From assembly GCA_946811695.1 (NCBI GenBank), contig OX328132.1, forward strand, positions 124,515,489 through 124,579,488: 64,000 bases of DNA, written 5' to 3'. The stretch's first letter is position 1, and each line of letters opens with the position of its first letter. The position numbers and the translations under genes are program-made. Below, in pieces: positions 11,574 through 24,765 of this stretch. This DNA comes from Gonocerus acuteangulatus. Its lineage: Eukaryota > Arthropoda > Insecta > Hemiptera > Coreidae. Below the pieces are notes generated by a model. It worked only from the letters and a program-made list of their open reading frames with translations, had not been told where the DNA came from and made no database searches.

Positions 11574-12345
11574 CAGACTGGTCCCGAAGGAAGTCGCCAT
11601 ACTTAAGAAGTGTGTACTCCGGCTGAAGTGTAGTTGAATGCCACCAAAGAGAAATTTTTATTTGCATAATTTCCCTAGATATAGGCGTTTCCGTGTTTTT
11701 TTTTTTTGTCTAAACGCTAGTTTTTGACCATTTATGTGCTATTTTTCGTTCACGCCATAGGAAACATTTAATTCTGCTGGCATTTTCAAATTCTGCATCA
11801 AATTTCCTATAAGATCTCATGTGCAAATATTTCTCAAACCAAATTCACAGCAGCCACCCAAACAAATAAATTTTCACGAAATAAAGGGTTTTTATTTTTA
11901 ATGTTCCACTCTCAGAAAAGTTGCATGATTTTATAACCATGGCTAATTTGTTAGTAAGTATTGAAGGCCAAAAAAGGATGCTTTGCATGGGTAAATTGTG
12001 GTCAATTAAAACAACAACAAAAAATGAATAAGCAAAACAATTTGGCCTTTAATGATTAACTCATTAAAAGGCAAAATGTTTGATAAGTTATTTGTTTGGG
12101 TGGTTGCTGTGAATTTGGTTTTATACATTTTTGCACAAGGTACATGAGATCTTATAGGAAATTTGATGCAAAATTTTAAAACGTCATCAGAATTACATTT
12201 TCCCTATGGCATGAACTAAAAATTGCACAAAAATGGTCAAAAAATAGCGTTTAGAGAAAAACACGGAAACGCCTATACGGCATTCAACTACACTTCAGCC
12301 GGAGTACACCCCTCAAGTATCGCGATTTCCATCGGGACCACCCTG
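11574..12345. mobile_element. Foldback element with ~270-bp inverted termini
   Basis: The left arm (GTGTACTCCGGCTGAAGTGT, 11609 on) is the reverse complement of the right arm (ACACTTCAGCCGGAGTACAC, 12289-12308), with matching extending inward to ~11900 and ~12060. Termini CAGACTGGTCCCG and CGGGACCACCCTG resemble those of the element at 39522. Confidence 0.8.
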
Positions 12346-12529
12346 TATAAAGATCGTTTTTTTGTGTTTTACCGTTAGGAAAGCAAATGCTTTTGAATTA
12401 CAGAGGTACTGGTAAGTTTAAGTTTACACAGAACATACCTAATACATACTTTACACTTGCTAAGTACTTGACGCTCTTTAGTGGCAATTGGCAAGTAATA
12501 GTAAACCCCATTAGTACATGTTAATATAC

Positions 12530-13590
12530 AAAGTCCGACTCGCAAGAACTGCGTCATCTTAGTGCGGTTCCGTATGTCTCGAAGAAATGGAATAGATTAG
12601 GCATCCCAAATCACAGGAAACTGACAGTAGCCAACTTACACAGAAGCGGATAATTCTTAATCCTCATTCTTGAGGAAGGCTGAATAAGCCAATACAATTA
12701 TGTACTGAAAACATACTCACTCTTCGACTACTGCTCAGAAGGCTCTATTCTAAACAACCAAAAATTCTTTGTCATTTTAAGTATCTTGTTTTACTAGCAT
12801 ATTCATTTTACTATTAAAATCAATTGTAAATATGTGCTTCATGGCAAATAAAATTCGATTCTCTTGTGGGTTAAATCTTTGCTTTAAAAAAATAAATAAT
12901 GATAACTTCAGTGTAGCAGTATGAGGAAGGCTATAGAGATAGGAGAATTAAAAACAAACGTATGTATATGCCATCATGATTAGCTACAGCCATCATGATT
13001 AGCTACAGCCATCATGATTAGCTACAGCCATCATGATTAGCCAAAGCCACTCTTCAGGCCAGACTTATTACCACATTTTCTTGCCTTCAATTACTAAAGT
13101 ACTAATTTTACTGACAAATCAAATTTAAAACAAAAAACAACCAATTAAAAGGCAAAAACCGGCTCAAAAGAACAAGACAAACCCTTTTTATGTTTTAAGC
13201 GCTTATATCTCTGATTGACATTGCCCCAGCGAATATTGCTTTAGAATTTTTTTTGTAGAGAATTTAGCAAGCGATCGAATGATCAGCTTCCACTTACCAC
13301 GATATTCCTACCGTTTTTGAGATATTTAAGAAAATATACAAAGATCCGAAATCTTTTCATGCCCACTAATAAAATATTTTTTTCGAATACTTTCTTAACT
13401 CCAAATATAACCAACATTTAAACATCTGAGCTGAGATGAATTTCCAAGATGTAGAAAATATTTCAATTGAATCCCGCTATACTAAGTACCCACAAAAAAA
13501 TAATGACTTACAAAAACATTTGTTCCACTTTTCTCAAAAACGGTTACAGATATCGCCTTCAATATAGTTTCATTCATTTTCCTATGTTAA
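12530..13590 (+). mobile_element. Helentron-like repeat, + orientation, 3'-truncated
   Basis: The 5' end AGTCCGACTCGCAAGAACTG is at 12532 with TTAGTGCGGTTCC inside. The body matches the minus-strand copy at 51924-53300. A 19-bp repeat (CATCATGATTAGCTACAGC, four copies) lies at 12971-13045. Confidence 0.7.
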
Positions 13591-13594
13591 GTTT

Positions 13595-13755
13595 GAGGGC
13601 AAAAGGATGAGAGGCAGGCCACCTCTCAGAAGGGTCGATGACGGGGAAGGAGACTTTAGTGCTATGGGTGTCTGTTGTTGGTGGAGATTCGTAGCGGACA
13701 GTGCGGTGAGGAACAGGCTAGTGGCTGAGGCCTTGGTCCTTCATGGTCTGTAGTG
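13595..13755 (+). pseudogene. 3' end of a LINE ORF2
   Basis: The frame RMRGRPPLRRVDDGEGDFS, AMGVCCWWRFVADSAVRNR, LVAEALVLHGL then stop matches the typical C-terminus of insect endonuclease-RT elements (GRPxxRWxDxxxxDLxxxGVxxWRxxAxDRxxW). The element is heavily truncated. Confidence 0.65.
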
Positions 13756-14447
13756 CCCATCATGTAATGCAACGCGCCTAAATAAAACTTGGTAATGACT
13801 CGCCAATCAAATACTCAAAACCAATTTTAATAATTTGACTCATTCATCACTATTTTATGCCGGTGATTATGAACCAACAATGCCCCAGCTTCTTTCAGGC
13901 GCTTGCATAAAAAAAAATCGGGGGAGGGGGGGGGGTCTGGGAGCACTGGGGGATTTGGGGGGGGGGGGGGGGGTAGAGTACTAACAACCTAGAACTTGGA
14001 ATAGTGAGCAAACTGAAACACTATTAGACACAAAAAAAAATTGTTTTCTGAACTAATTGTAAGTGATCCTATTTAATTTATTTTTGAGGTTTTCATAACA
14101 CATTATTACCGATTAAATCATAATTAGAGGGGGGAGCTGTCGCCGTCTCACCCCCCCCCCCTATATACGCTCTTGGCTCCTTTCAATTTTAGTTGAAAGG
14201 GATGAAAGAAGATCAAAGCTTTCCACAGCATCTGTTAGCATTCCTACTATTTCTTCATTAATTTTAAGAAACCTACTCTCATTATGGTCGGATTACACCA
14301 GCTTAGTAATTGTCTCCCAGGTATTTGTACCTACGTGCAATTTTTTCTAAGGTTCTTTTATAGAGACATTTACCGCAGCAAGCAGGACTGGATAGGAATG
14401 TCTTCTATTAACTATTATCTACTACTAGTATTTGTTTATGCCAAACT

Positions 14448-17400
14448 CTGGTAATCGATGGGGATTATAGTTTCTTATTTGCTTATGCTCCTCATCGTTG
14501 GCGATGGGGATTATAGTTTCTTATTTGCTTATGCTCCTCATCGTTGGCGATGGGGATTATAGTTTCTTATTTGCTTATGCTCCTCATCGTTGGCGATGGG
14601 GATTATAGTTTCTTATTTGCTTATGCTCCTCATCGTTGGCGATGGGGATTATAGTTTCTTATTTGCTTATGCTCCTCATCGTTGGCAATGGGGATTATAG
14701 TTTCTTATTTGCTTATGCTCCTCATCGTTGGCGATGGGGATTATAGTTTCTTATTTGCTTATGCTCCTCATCGTTGGCGATGGGGAGTATAGAGATTCTT
14801 ATTTGATTATGCTCCTCATCGTTGGCAATGGGGATTATAGAGTTTCTTATTTGCTTATGCTCCTCATCGTTGGCGATGGGGATTATAGAGATTCTTATTT
14901 GCTTATGCTCCTCATCGTTGGCAATGGGGATTATAGAGATTCTTATTTTCTTATGCTCCTCATCGTTGGCGATGGGGAGTATAGAGTTTCTTATTTTCTT
15001 ATGCTCCTCATCGTTGGCAATGGGGATTATAGTTTCTTATTTGCTTATGCTCCTCATCGTTGGCGATGGGGAGTATAGAGATTCTTATTTTCTTATGCTC
15101 CTCATCGTTGGCGATGGGGAGTATAGAGTTTCTTATTTTCTTATGCTCCTCATTGTTGGCAATGGGGATTATAGTTTCTTATTTGCTTATGCTCCTCATC
15201 GTTGGCGATGGGGATTATAGTTTCTTATTTGCTTATGCTCCTCATCGTTGGCAATGGGGATTATAGTTTCTTATTTGCTTATGCTCCTCATCGTTGGCGA
15301 TGGGGATTATAGAGTTTCTTATTTGCTTATGCTCCTCATCGTTGGCGATGGGGATTATAGAGATTCTTATTTGCTTATGCTCCTCATCGTTGGCAATGGG
15401 GATTATAGAGATTCTTATTTTCTTATGCTCCTCATCGTTGGCGATGGGGAGTATAGAGTTTCTTATTTTCTTATGCTCCTCATCGTTGGCAATGGGGATT
15501 ATAGTTTCTTATTTGCTTATGCTCCTCATCGTTGGCGATGGGGAGTATAGAGATTCTTATTTTCTTATGCTCCTCATCGTTGGCGATGGGGAGTATAGAG
15601 TTTCTTATTTTCTTATGCTCCTCATTGTTGGCAATGGGGATTATAGTTTCTTATTTGCTTATGCTCCTCATCGTTGGCGATGGGGATTATAGTTTCTTAT
15701 TTGCTTATGCTCCTCATCGTTGGCAATGGGGATTATAGTTTCTTATTTGCTTATGCTCCTCATCGTTGGCGATGGGGATTATAGTTTCTTATTTGCTTAT
15801 GCTCCTCATCGTTGGCGATGGGGAGTATAGAGTTTCTTATTTGATTATGCTCCTCATCGTTGGCAATGGGGATTATAGTTTCTTATTTGCTTATGCTCCT
15901 CATCGTTGGCGATGGGGATTATAGTTTCTTATTTGCTTATGCTCCTCATCGTTGGCGATGGGGATTATAGTTTCTTATTTGCTTATGCTCCTCATCGTTG
16001 GCGATGGGGATTATAGTTTCTTATTTGCTTATGCTCCTCATCGTTGGCGATGGGGAGTATAGAGTTTCTTATTTGATTATGCTCCTCATCGTTGGCGATG
16101 GGGAGTATAGAGTTTGTTATTTGATTATGCTCCTCATCGTTGGCAATGGGGATCATAGAGTTTCTTATTTGCTTATGCTCCTCATCGTTGGCGATGGGGA
16201 TTATAGAGTTTCTTATTTGATTATGCTCCTCATCGTTGACGATGGGGAGTATAGAGTTTCTTATTTGATTATGCTCCTCATCGTTGGCGATGGGGAGTAT
16301 AGAGTTTCTTATTTGCTTATGCTCCTCATCGTTGGCGATGGGGATTATAGTTTCTTATTTGCTTATGCTCCTCATCGTTGGCGATGGGGATTATAGTTTC
16401 TTATTTGCTTATGCTCCTCATCGTTGGCGATGGGGATTATAGTTTCTTATTTGCTTATGCTCCTCATCGTTGGCGATGGGGATTATAGTTTCTTATTTGC
16501 TTATGCTCCTCATCGTTGGCAATGGGGATTATAGTTTCTTATTTGCTTATGCTCCTCATCGTTGGCGATGGGGATTATAGTTTCTTATTTGCTTATGCTC
16601 CTCATCGTTGGCGATGGGGAGTATAGAGTTTCTTATTTGATTATGCTCCTCATCGTTGGCAATGGGGATAATAGAGTTTCTTATTTGCTTATGCTCCTCA
16701 TCGTTGGCGATGGGGATTATAGAGATTCTTATTTGCTTATGCTCCTCATCGTTGGCAATGGGGATTATAGAGATTCTTATTTTCTTATGCTCCTCATCGT
16801 TGGCGATGGGGAGTATAGAGTTTCTTATTTTCTTATGCTCCTCATCGTTGGCAATGGGGATTATAGTTTCTTATTTGCTTATGCTCCTCATCGTTGGCGA
16901 TGGGGATTATAGTTTCTTATTTGCTTATGCTCCTCATCGTTGGCAATGGGGATTATAGTTTCTTATTTACTTATGCTCCTCATCGTTGGCGATGGGGATT
17001 ATAGTTTCTTATTTGCTTATGCTCCTCATCGTTGGCGATGGGGAGTATAGAGTTTCTTATTTGATTATGCTCCTCATCGTTGGCAATGGGGATTATAGTT
17101 TCTTATTTGCTTATGCTCCTCATCGTTGGCGATGGGGATTATAGTTTCTTATTTGCTTATGCTCCTCATCGTTGGCGATGGGGATTATAGTTTCTTATTT
17201 GCTTATGCTCCTCATCGTTGGCGATGGGGATTATAGTTTCTTATTTGCTTATGCTCCTCATCGTTGGCGATGGGGAGTATAGAGTTTCTTATTTGATTAT
17301 GCTCCTCATCGTTGGCGATGGGGAGTATAGAGTTTCTTATTTGATTATGCTCCTCATCGTTGGCAATGGGGATCATAGAGTTTCTTATTTGCTTATGCTC

Positions 17401-18760
17401 CTCATCGTTGGCGATGGGGATTATAGAGTTTCTTATTTGATTATGCTCCTCATCGTTGACGATGGGGAGTATAGAGTTTCTTATTTGATTATGCTCCTCA
17501 TCGTTGGCGATGGGGAGTATAGAGTTTCTTATTTGCTTATGCTCCTCATCGTTGGCAATGGGGATCATAGAGTTTCTTATTTGCTTATGCTCCTCATCGT
17601 TGGCAATGGGGATCATAGAGTTTTTTATTTGCATATGCTCCTCATCGTTGGCAATGGGGATTATAGAGATTCTTATTTGATTATGCTCCTCATCGTTGAC
17701 GATGGGGAGTATAGAGTTTCTTATTTGATTATGCTCCTCATCGTTGGCGATGGGGAGTATAGAGTTTCTTATTTGCTTATGCTCCTCATCGTTGGCAATG
17801 GGGATCATAGAGTTTCTTATTTGCTTATGCTCCTCATCGTTGGCAATGGGGATCATAGAGTTTTTTATTTGCATATGCTCCTCATCGTTGGCAATGGGGA
17901 TTATAGAGATTCTTATTTTCTTATGCTTCTCATCGTTGGCGATGGGGAGTATAGAGTTTCTTATTTGATTATGCTCCTCATCGTTGGCGATGGGGAGTAT
18001 AGAGTTTCTTATTTGCTTATGCTCCTCATCGTTGGCAATGGGGAGTATAGAGTTTCTTATTTGATTATGCTCCTCATCGTTGGCGATGGGGAGTATAGAG
18101 TTTCTTATTTGCTTATGCTCCTCATCGTTGGCAATGGGGATCATAGAGTTTCTTATTTGCTTATGCTCCTCATCGTTGGCAATGGGGATCATAGAGTTTT
18201 TTATTTGCATATGCTCCTCATCGTTGGCAATGGGGATTATAGAGATTCTTATTTTCTTATGCTTCTCATCGTTGGCGATGGGGAGTATAGAGTTTCTTAT
18301 TTGATTCTGCTCCTCATCGTTGGCGATGGGGAGTATAGAGTTTCTTATTTGCTTATGCTCCTCATCGTTGGCAATGGGGATCATAGAGTTTCTTATTTGC
18401 TTATGCTCCTCATCGTTGGCGATGGGGATTATAGAGATTCTTATTTGCTTATGCTCCTCATCGTTGGCAATGGGGATTATAGAGTTTCTTATTTGCTTAT
18501 GCTCCTCATCGTTGGCAATGGTGATTATAGAGTTTTTTATTTGTTTATGCTCCTTATCGTTGGCAAAGGGGATCATATAGTTTCTTATATGTTTATGGTG
18601 CTCATCGTTGGCGATGGGATTATTGAGTTTCTTATGTGCTTATGCTCCTCATCGTTGGCGATGGGATTATTGAGTTTCTTATTTGCTTATGCTCCTCATC
18701 GTTGCCATTGGGGATTATAGAGTTTCTTATTTCTCTATACTCCTCATCCATTCGAGCTTT
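14448..18760. repeat. 46/48-bp satellite, about 90 units, with higher-order structure
   Basis: The basic unit is GGCGATGGGGATTATAGTTT + CTTATTTGCTTATGCTCCTC + ATCGTT (46 bp); a second form has AGAGTTTC for AGTTTC (48 bp). Blocks of 472 bp (14822 and 15294) and of 336 bp (17744 and 18080) recur exactly. From 17218 nearly all units are 48 bp, so frames stay open on both strands for 450-500 codons; these are repeat artefacts. The array ends ~210 bp before the first recognised CCP6 exon. Confidence 0.95.
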
Positions 18761-18967
18761 TTTTTCTATATGTAGATGGCGATGAGCAGTAGTTACATAG
18801 TTATCGGAAAATCGGTTTTAAAACCTCTTTGGTTTGATTAAATGTTTTCCCCATGTTACTAAAGAAGTATAGAAAGAATGACATTATTTCACTGTCAATT
18901 TTATTATTAAAACTATTTATTAGCTAGTCCTTAAATTATTAGTACTTTGGTGTGTTTTTATTTGTAG

Positions 18968-19062
18968 AGAGTTATATTGAACATCGTGAACTTGAGCATG
19001 AAGAGGAACTGCTTTCTGGACGGGATGACACCTATAGTGAAGTCTACTAGTCGACCTTCATG
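18968..19062 (+). CDS. AGBL4: CCP6 exon A (first recognised exon)
   Basis: The acceptor TTTTTATTTGTAG precedes the exon and the donor TG|GTAATA follows. Translation begins [10 protein letters not shown] and contains [15 protein letters not shown], a signature of the N-terminal CCP domain of CCP6. The last codon is split TG|G (Trp) and completes exactly with the first base of the next exon, giving ...PSW-QRMPG. This frame has no stop; a second frame also stays open to a TAG at 19048 but resembles nothing. The exon starts only ~230 bp after a 4.3-kb satellite. Confidence 0.9.
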
Positions 19063-20101
19063 GTAATAAAACGAAGCCAATGAGTTATATAACAAGATGC
19101 ACTATTGATGACACGTTTAGAACAGTCACTAGTTCTGGAGCACTATAAGTCTATGAAACATATTTTCTTTTGTATCATTGCGTCTGTATTGCTGAACTTT
19201 AGGTTAAGATTTCGCTATGGCCCACAGTGGTGCCGAGTGGGAAAAACCTCCAAAACCGAAGGTGTTCATTCGCGTTTGATCTGACATTTTTTAATACCTA
19301 AGTAGTTTAGAATACTGCTGTAATATTGCTTTTTTCCATTTTATTAATAGGTGTGGTCACAAAAAGCCTTTTCGTTGAAATTTTTCTCACTGAGTAAAAA
19401 TCTCACAGTTTTTAGTGAAAAGTGAAACAATTATACGGGGGTCTCACGTGGTCTAGTGGCTAGCGCCTTAGATTCATAGGTGGGAGATGGTGGTTTCGAT
19501 TCCCACCGGCGGCAGGAATTTTCTCATCCCGCGGCTCGCTGGGAAAATTCCTCGCAGCACCCTGGATGTTGGCGCTAATGGCCTAGTTGTCGAAGCGTCG
19601 TAAAAAAAATATATATTTTATACCACTTATTTTATTTGTGAAAAATTGATACTACCCAGGAAGTCTCATGAGTATATGTAGCTCATAAACTAATTTTTCT
19701 TTTCTGCCAAAATGTACCATGAACTTGATGCATTTAGGTTGCGAAGATATCTGTAATGAAACTCAATTATGTGTAGTTTATTTGCTATAGAAGAAAAAAG
19801 CGGTACTTAGCTTACCTCTCCGCTTACTTCTGCCTAAATTATCTTCCAAAATAATTATTCTATCGAATTCGTAGTGGTCTCATTCGACTCAGCACTAAAA
19901 AATACCTTAAAATGATACCAACATCATAAAGATTCAAGTACCTACAGGTTTTTCCCCAAAATCGGGCACCAATGTGCGACGTCGCTTGTAGGTTCTGGGC
20001 TGTCGCTGATCGCTCAGCCCAGACATTAACATTTTTCTCGTCGCTCACCCTAAACATTATATTTTACTCGCTACAAAACAACCTACAGCCTGGAAACCAT
20101 G

Positions 20102-20142
<41 letters not shown>

Positions 20143-21032
20143 GAAATTTAATAAAATTTAGAACAACTTTGTCAATTAACATTTATGTGTTTTGTTTCCC
20201 TTGTTTATTAAATTATGTGGAAATATGTTTATAACCATCCAATGTTGATAACCTTCCAATGTTTATACCCTTTTAATGCTTATAACCTTCTAGCTACCTT
20301 TCTTATAAAAACTTTTAAAATATAAATACTAATCCAAGAGTAAATTGGATGATAGTGAATGTGAGGTTTTAATTTCGGGAGTACAAAGTATGGAATGACA
20401 GACACAGTGATATTAAAAATACAATCATAACCAAGAAACTATGAGGCGAGGTTGGAAATGCATTAAACATGCAAGCTAAGATATTTTTATTAAATAAACA
20501 TTTAAAATATTATTTTTTTAAATAAATATTTTAATTAAAAAACGTATATTGGAGTTTGCGATGACGGAGACTAAAGGAAATGACCGCCCAGCCGCTCTGT
20601 ATCGAAGCCAGAGCCCCACTTCTGCTAAACGCTCTGTCGTTCTGTCGCTCATCGCTCATCGCTCGTATCGTACCCGAGGCATAAGTCTATGAAACACCCT
20701 TTCTTTTGTATCATTGGGTCTGAATTGGTGAAGGTTGGGTTAAGATTTCGCTATGGCGGTTCTCTTAGATGGAGTAGTTCATTTCCGCATGAGCGAAATT
20801 CTGTATGGAATATTCCCGGCGGTGCCGCGATTTGTGAATTCCTTTTTAAATTCACAATACGCTACGTAAAACTCAATAACAAGTGATTGTCTCGATGTTT
20901 AGCGCGGTTTCACCCTCCCCATGGGGAGGAACCCCGCTTATGAGGTTGACCTCATGACGCAATCCGGAAGTGCAGACTAGAAAATGTTACGTTTCAGAAC
21001 CCTTAGAGAACGAAAATAACTGTGGTTCAAAT

Positions 21033-21081
<49 letters not shown>

Positions 21082-23188
21082 GTAGACTCTCCCTAATCCG
21101 GCGTCGCACAGTGGTTAAAAAGCGCTCAAAACTTGATTTTTTTAAGTATTTTCTCCGAACCTATTTGCCTTAAATATATGTTAAATACCTCGTGAGAGTT
21201 CCATTTCTTGAGTTTTAGGCCCCACCGTTGATTGCAGGACGGTGGTTAATCATTGAAGTACTAGAAACGAAGAACATTCCCCAAACCCTCATGTACCAAA
21301 ATCGTTCCTTCAACTTTACTTCTTCAGACCGATAAGGTTGACGCATGTTTTTCTTGTTTTAATGGGATGTTCCAAGGGCAAAAAAAATATTTTTGTATTT
21401 TTCGAATCGCCTTCATAGACGGGAATACTGAAAAAGTAAAAAAAAAATATACGTATCAAATTTCGTTTTGTCATATAGCTTTTGCGTCTCTCTAATTTCG
21501 GGCTTAAATATTCCATGGGCATGTATAGAAAGACCCCAGACTGAAATTAGCTGCATAAGTCTGCCTACTTCGGTGCTAGAAGTGAATGAACTCGATAAAC
21601 GACTAACAGACAGAGGCGCTTTATCTCTATGTAAACATTGGAATCAAATCGAAGATGGATTTTTTTTGCAGTACTCAAGTCAGTGTTGACTGCAAAAAAT
21701 GTCTGAAGTGATCCGAGTGAAAAATCGTGTCCTAGTTGAAATATTGTAATTTCAGGTCTCTAAATCAACAATATCAAATGTTATTGAGTTTTGAGCGCTT
21801 CTGGGAGATTTTTGACCACTGTGCGTCGTCGGGAGCGGGGTACCGTCGGATTAGAGAAAACGCCGGATTAGAGAATTCAGTTAGAATCAGTCACTTATGT
21901 ATTCAAAAAACCTTATTATTTGTTGATATAATAATATGTACCTATTTTCTCATCTCAGGGCTCGCTGAGAAAATTCCTGACTGCACCCTGGACGTCGGCG
22001 CTAATGGCCAAGATTTATGTCGATGCGCCGTAAAAAAAAAAAAAAATACTAATAATAATAATATGTACCACTCTTAATATTGCCAATTCAAGTAAAATTT
22101 TGGTACCGAATTATAAAATCAATTCAAAATATATAAATACTTGTTGGTGTATTATTTACACATATTTTCGAAGTGCATATGCATGTCGAAAATTCAAGGA
22201 ATAAAAATATGTAGACTGTTAAATAAAAGGGTCTTTTTGCGAAGAACACATCCAGTTACTTTTGAAGTAGCAGTAGTGATTTAAAACAGTTACTCGTACT
22301 CACTGATAAGCTTACTGATTAGAATACAGGTTCTTTGCTGGTTACCTATTACTACTTGCATCGTTTTTTTTTTGTTTTTTTTTTACAACGCATCGACGTC
22401 TGGGCCATTTATGCCGATTTGTGCATGTTTGATTTAAATAATTTCAACGATTCATTCTGTCTATTCAATAGATCGTCCAGCTGACGATGCGCCTGGCAAA
22501 CCGTGAATTGAGGTTAATGTAGCCCCAACCCGCATCCACATGACTGTGTTTTCGGAGTCTTCACCTCCCATAAAGTCCAGCTTACTGACGATGCGCCTGG
22601 CAAACCGTGAATTGAGGTTAATGTAGCCCCAACTCGCATCCACGTGACTGTGTTTTCGGAGTCTTCACCTCCCATAAAGTAAATTTGTAAAAATTGATGT
22701 GGTTCGTTTGGCATTGGCAGCAATGATCCCACTTCGTGATAAATTTGTTCTTTGATTTTGAATGTTGAATTAAATTGTTGACCATTTGCAGCATTATGTT
22801 TTACTATTTCCGTTGCTCCGAACAATGTAATTAGGAAACATGAATTGAATGTTGGAATTAACTTCAAGAACAGGTCAGAAACCATATTTCTCTCTGTGAA
22901 AACATTATATCTTAAATAAAATTGATTTGGTGGTATATGGTTGACAATTTAGGGTTGTTTTTTTTTTAGTGCTAAATAATAAAAAAATAACAATTAAATG
23001 TTTTATCCAAAAAATAAAAAAAAAAAAATGTTTTGGGATGGGCCCCCCTTATCACTTAAGCTATAGAAATTAGTTATTACCCTATTCCCAGACCTACTGA
23101 ATATACATATGAAATATCATCAAAATCAATTAAGCCGTTTCGGAGGAGTATAAACACTAAAACTGTGACTCAAGAATTTTATATATAT

Positions 23189-23219
<31 letters not shown>

Positions 23220-24731
23220 ACAAATTTGAACCACCGTTAATTTCGTGATCTATGGATTCTGAAACATGAACTTATCTAGTCGGAACATCCAGATTGGGCC
23301 ATGAGATCGAATTCATAAAGTTTCCTATGGAGGAAAGGATGAAACGCGCTAAAATACAACATTCTCTCTCCATTGAAATAATAACAAGAATTTAGCAAGA
23401 AACCCCCATGAAGTGGAATTAATTTAATATTTTGTCCAGGTAAATAAATCCTATTTAATGAATGAACCAAAAGAAAAAGGAATGACGGATTTTGAATGAA
23501 GTTAGTGGTTGCTTAGAAACGACGAAAGGAAGGCAAATAGTTTTATTACTCTGCCGTCATTGTGATGTACTCGACGTAGTGAAGAAATACAACCAGCTCC
23601 TTATTGTCTACTCAACCTTCACAAATAAAACCCTATCTTCCTTTCTACTACAGATTTTTATTTAAACATCTTTCCTTCATTCTGAAATTAATTACTCACG
23701 CGTATTGATTTATATTTAACGGGGCAATACTGCCTTGTGTACTCAAAATCAAAGTCATTTTCTATAACAAATAAATCAATATTTTTTTACTTCTTTATGT
23801 CATAAGATTTATATGGGATGTTAAAGTAAAAAAGTCCGACTCGCAGGAACTCGCGTCATCTTAGCACGGTTCCATTCTTATCTCTACTGTCATTTGGATA
23901 GCTAGAAATAAACATTTTTTTTTTATATATTTCGTGAAAATTGTGAATACCTACTCGAAAATATGTAATAAAAGCGATACTGAGTAACTTCTAAACACCT
24001 TCTTAAAAAAAAAAATAAAAAAAAAATTCGTCTTTATAAAGAGAAAATGGGAGTAAGGAAGTCTAAGCAGAAATTACTCGAAAAGCAACAAACGAAGCGC
24101 AAGAACGAAACCCACATTTTCGAATTTTAAGAACCATTTTATCAGTATGAGATCGCTCTAGCAAAAATTAAAGCTTAAAGCCCGTTTTTTAGGAAAGTTG
24201 TTAATGATTCGAAGATGGATATTAAGGGGGTTTGGTTGTCTGGTTGATAAAACAACATTTGTAATATACAAAATGTGTTTTATTCGTACCGACGTTTCAG
24301 CTAGAGATTGAAGCCTTCATTAGGGCAGTAAACAACCATGGGCAGTGTTAATACTAACTACAATTATCTACATAGAACAAATAAAAAATAAAACAATTGT
24401 TAGAATTACCGAGTTGAAGGTGGATGGGTACACATTTAAATATAAAGTATGGGTTACATAGAACACGGGGTCTGAAGCCACCCACTCCCCCGAAAATGCG
24501 ATTTAATCGGTAACGATGTGTCATAAAACCTTAAAAATAAATTAAATAAGATCATTTTGATCAGAAAAATATTTTTTTGGTTGTAATAGGATTTTAGTTG
24601 GCTAATTATTCCAAGTTCTAGATTGTTTATATTAAAATGTGCCCCAAATGTTCCCAGCCCCCCTCAGAAATTGCTTTCTATATACGGTCCTGACATAGTA
24701 AGCGGGACCGACATACCAAATGAGAAGCACC

Positions 24732-24765
<34 letters not shown>

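Noticed and set aside
14728..18720. Many long open frames on both strands (up to 500 codons)
   Set aside because: They are translations of the 46/48-bp satellite; both strands are open in the same place because 48 is a multiple of three.
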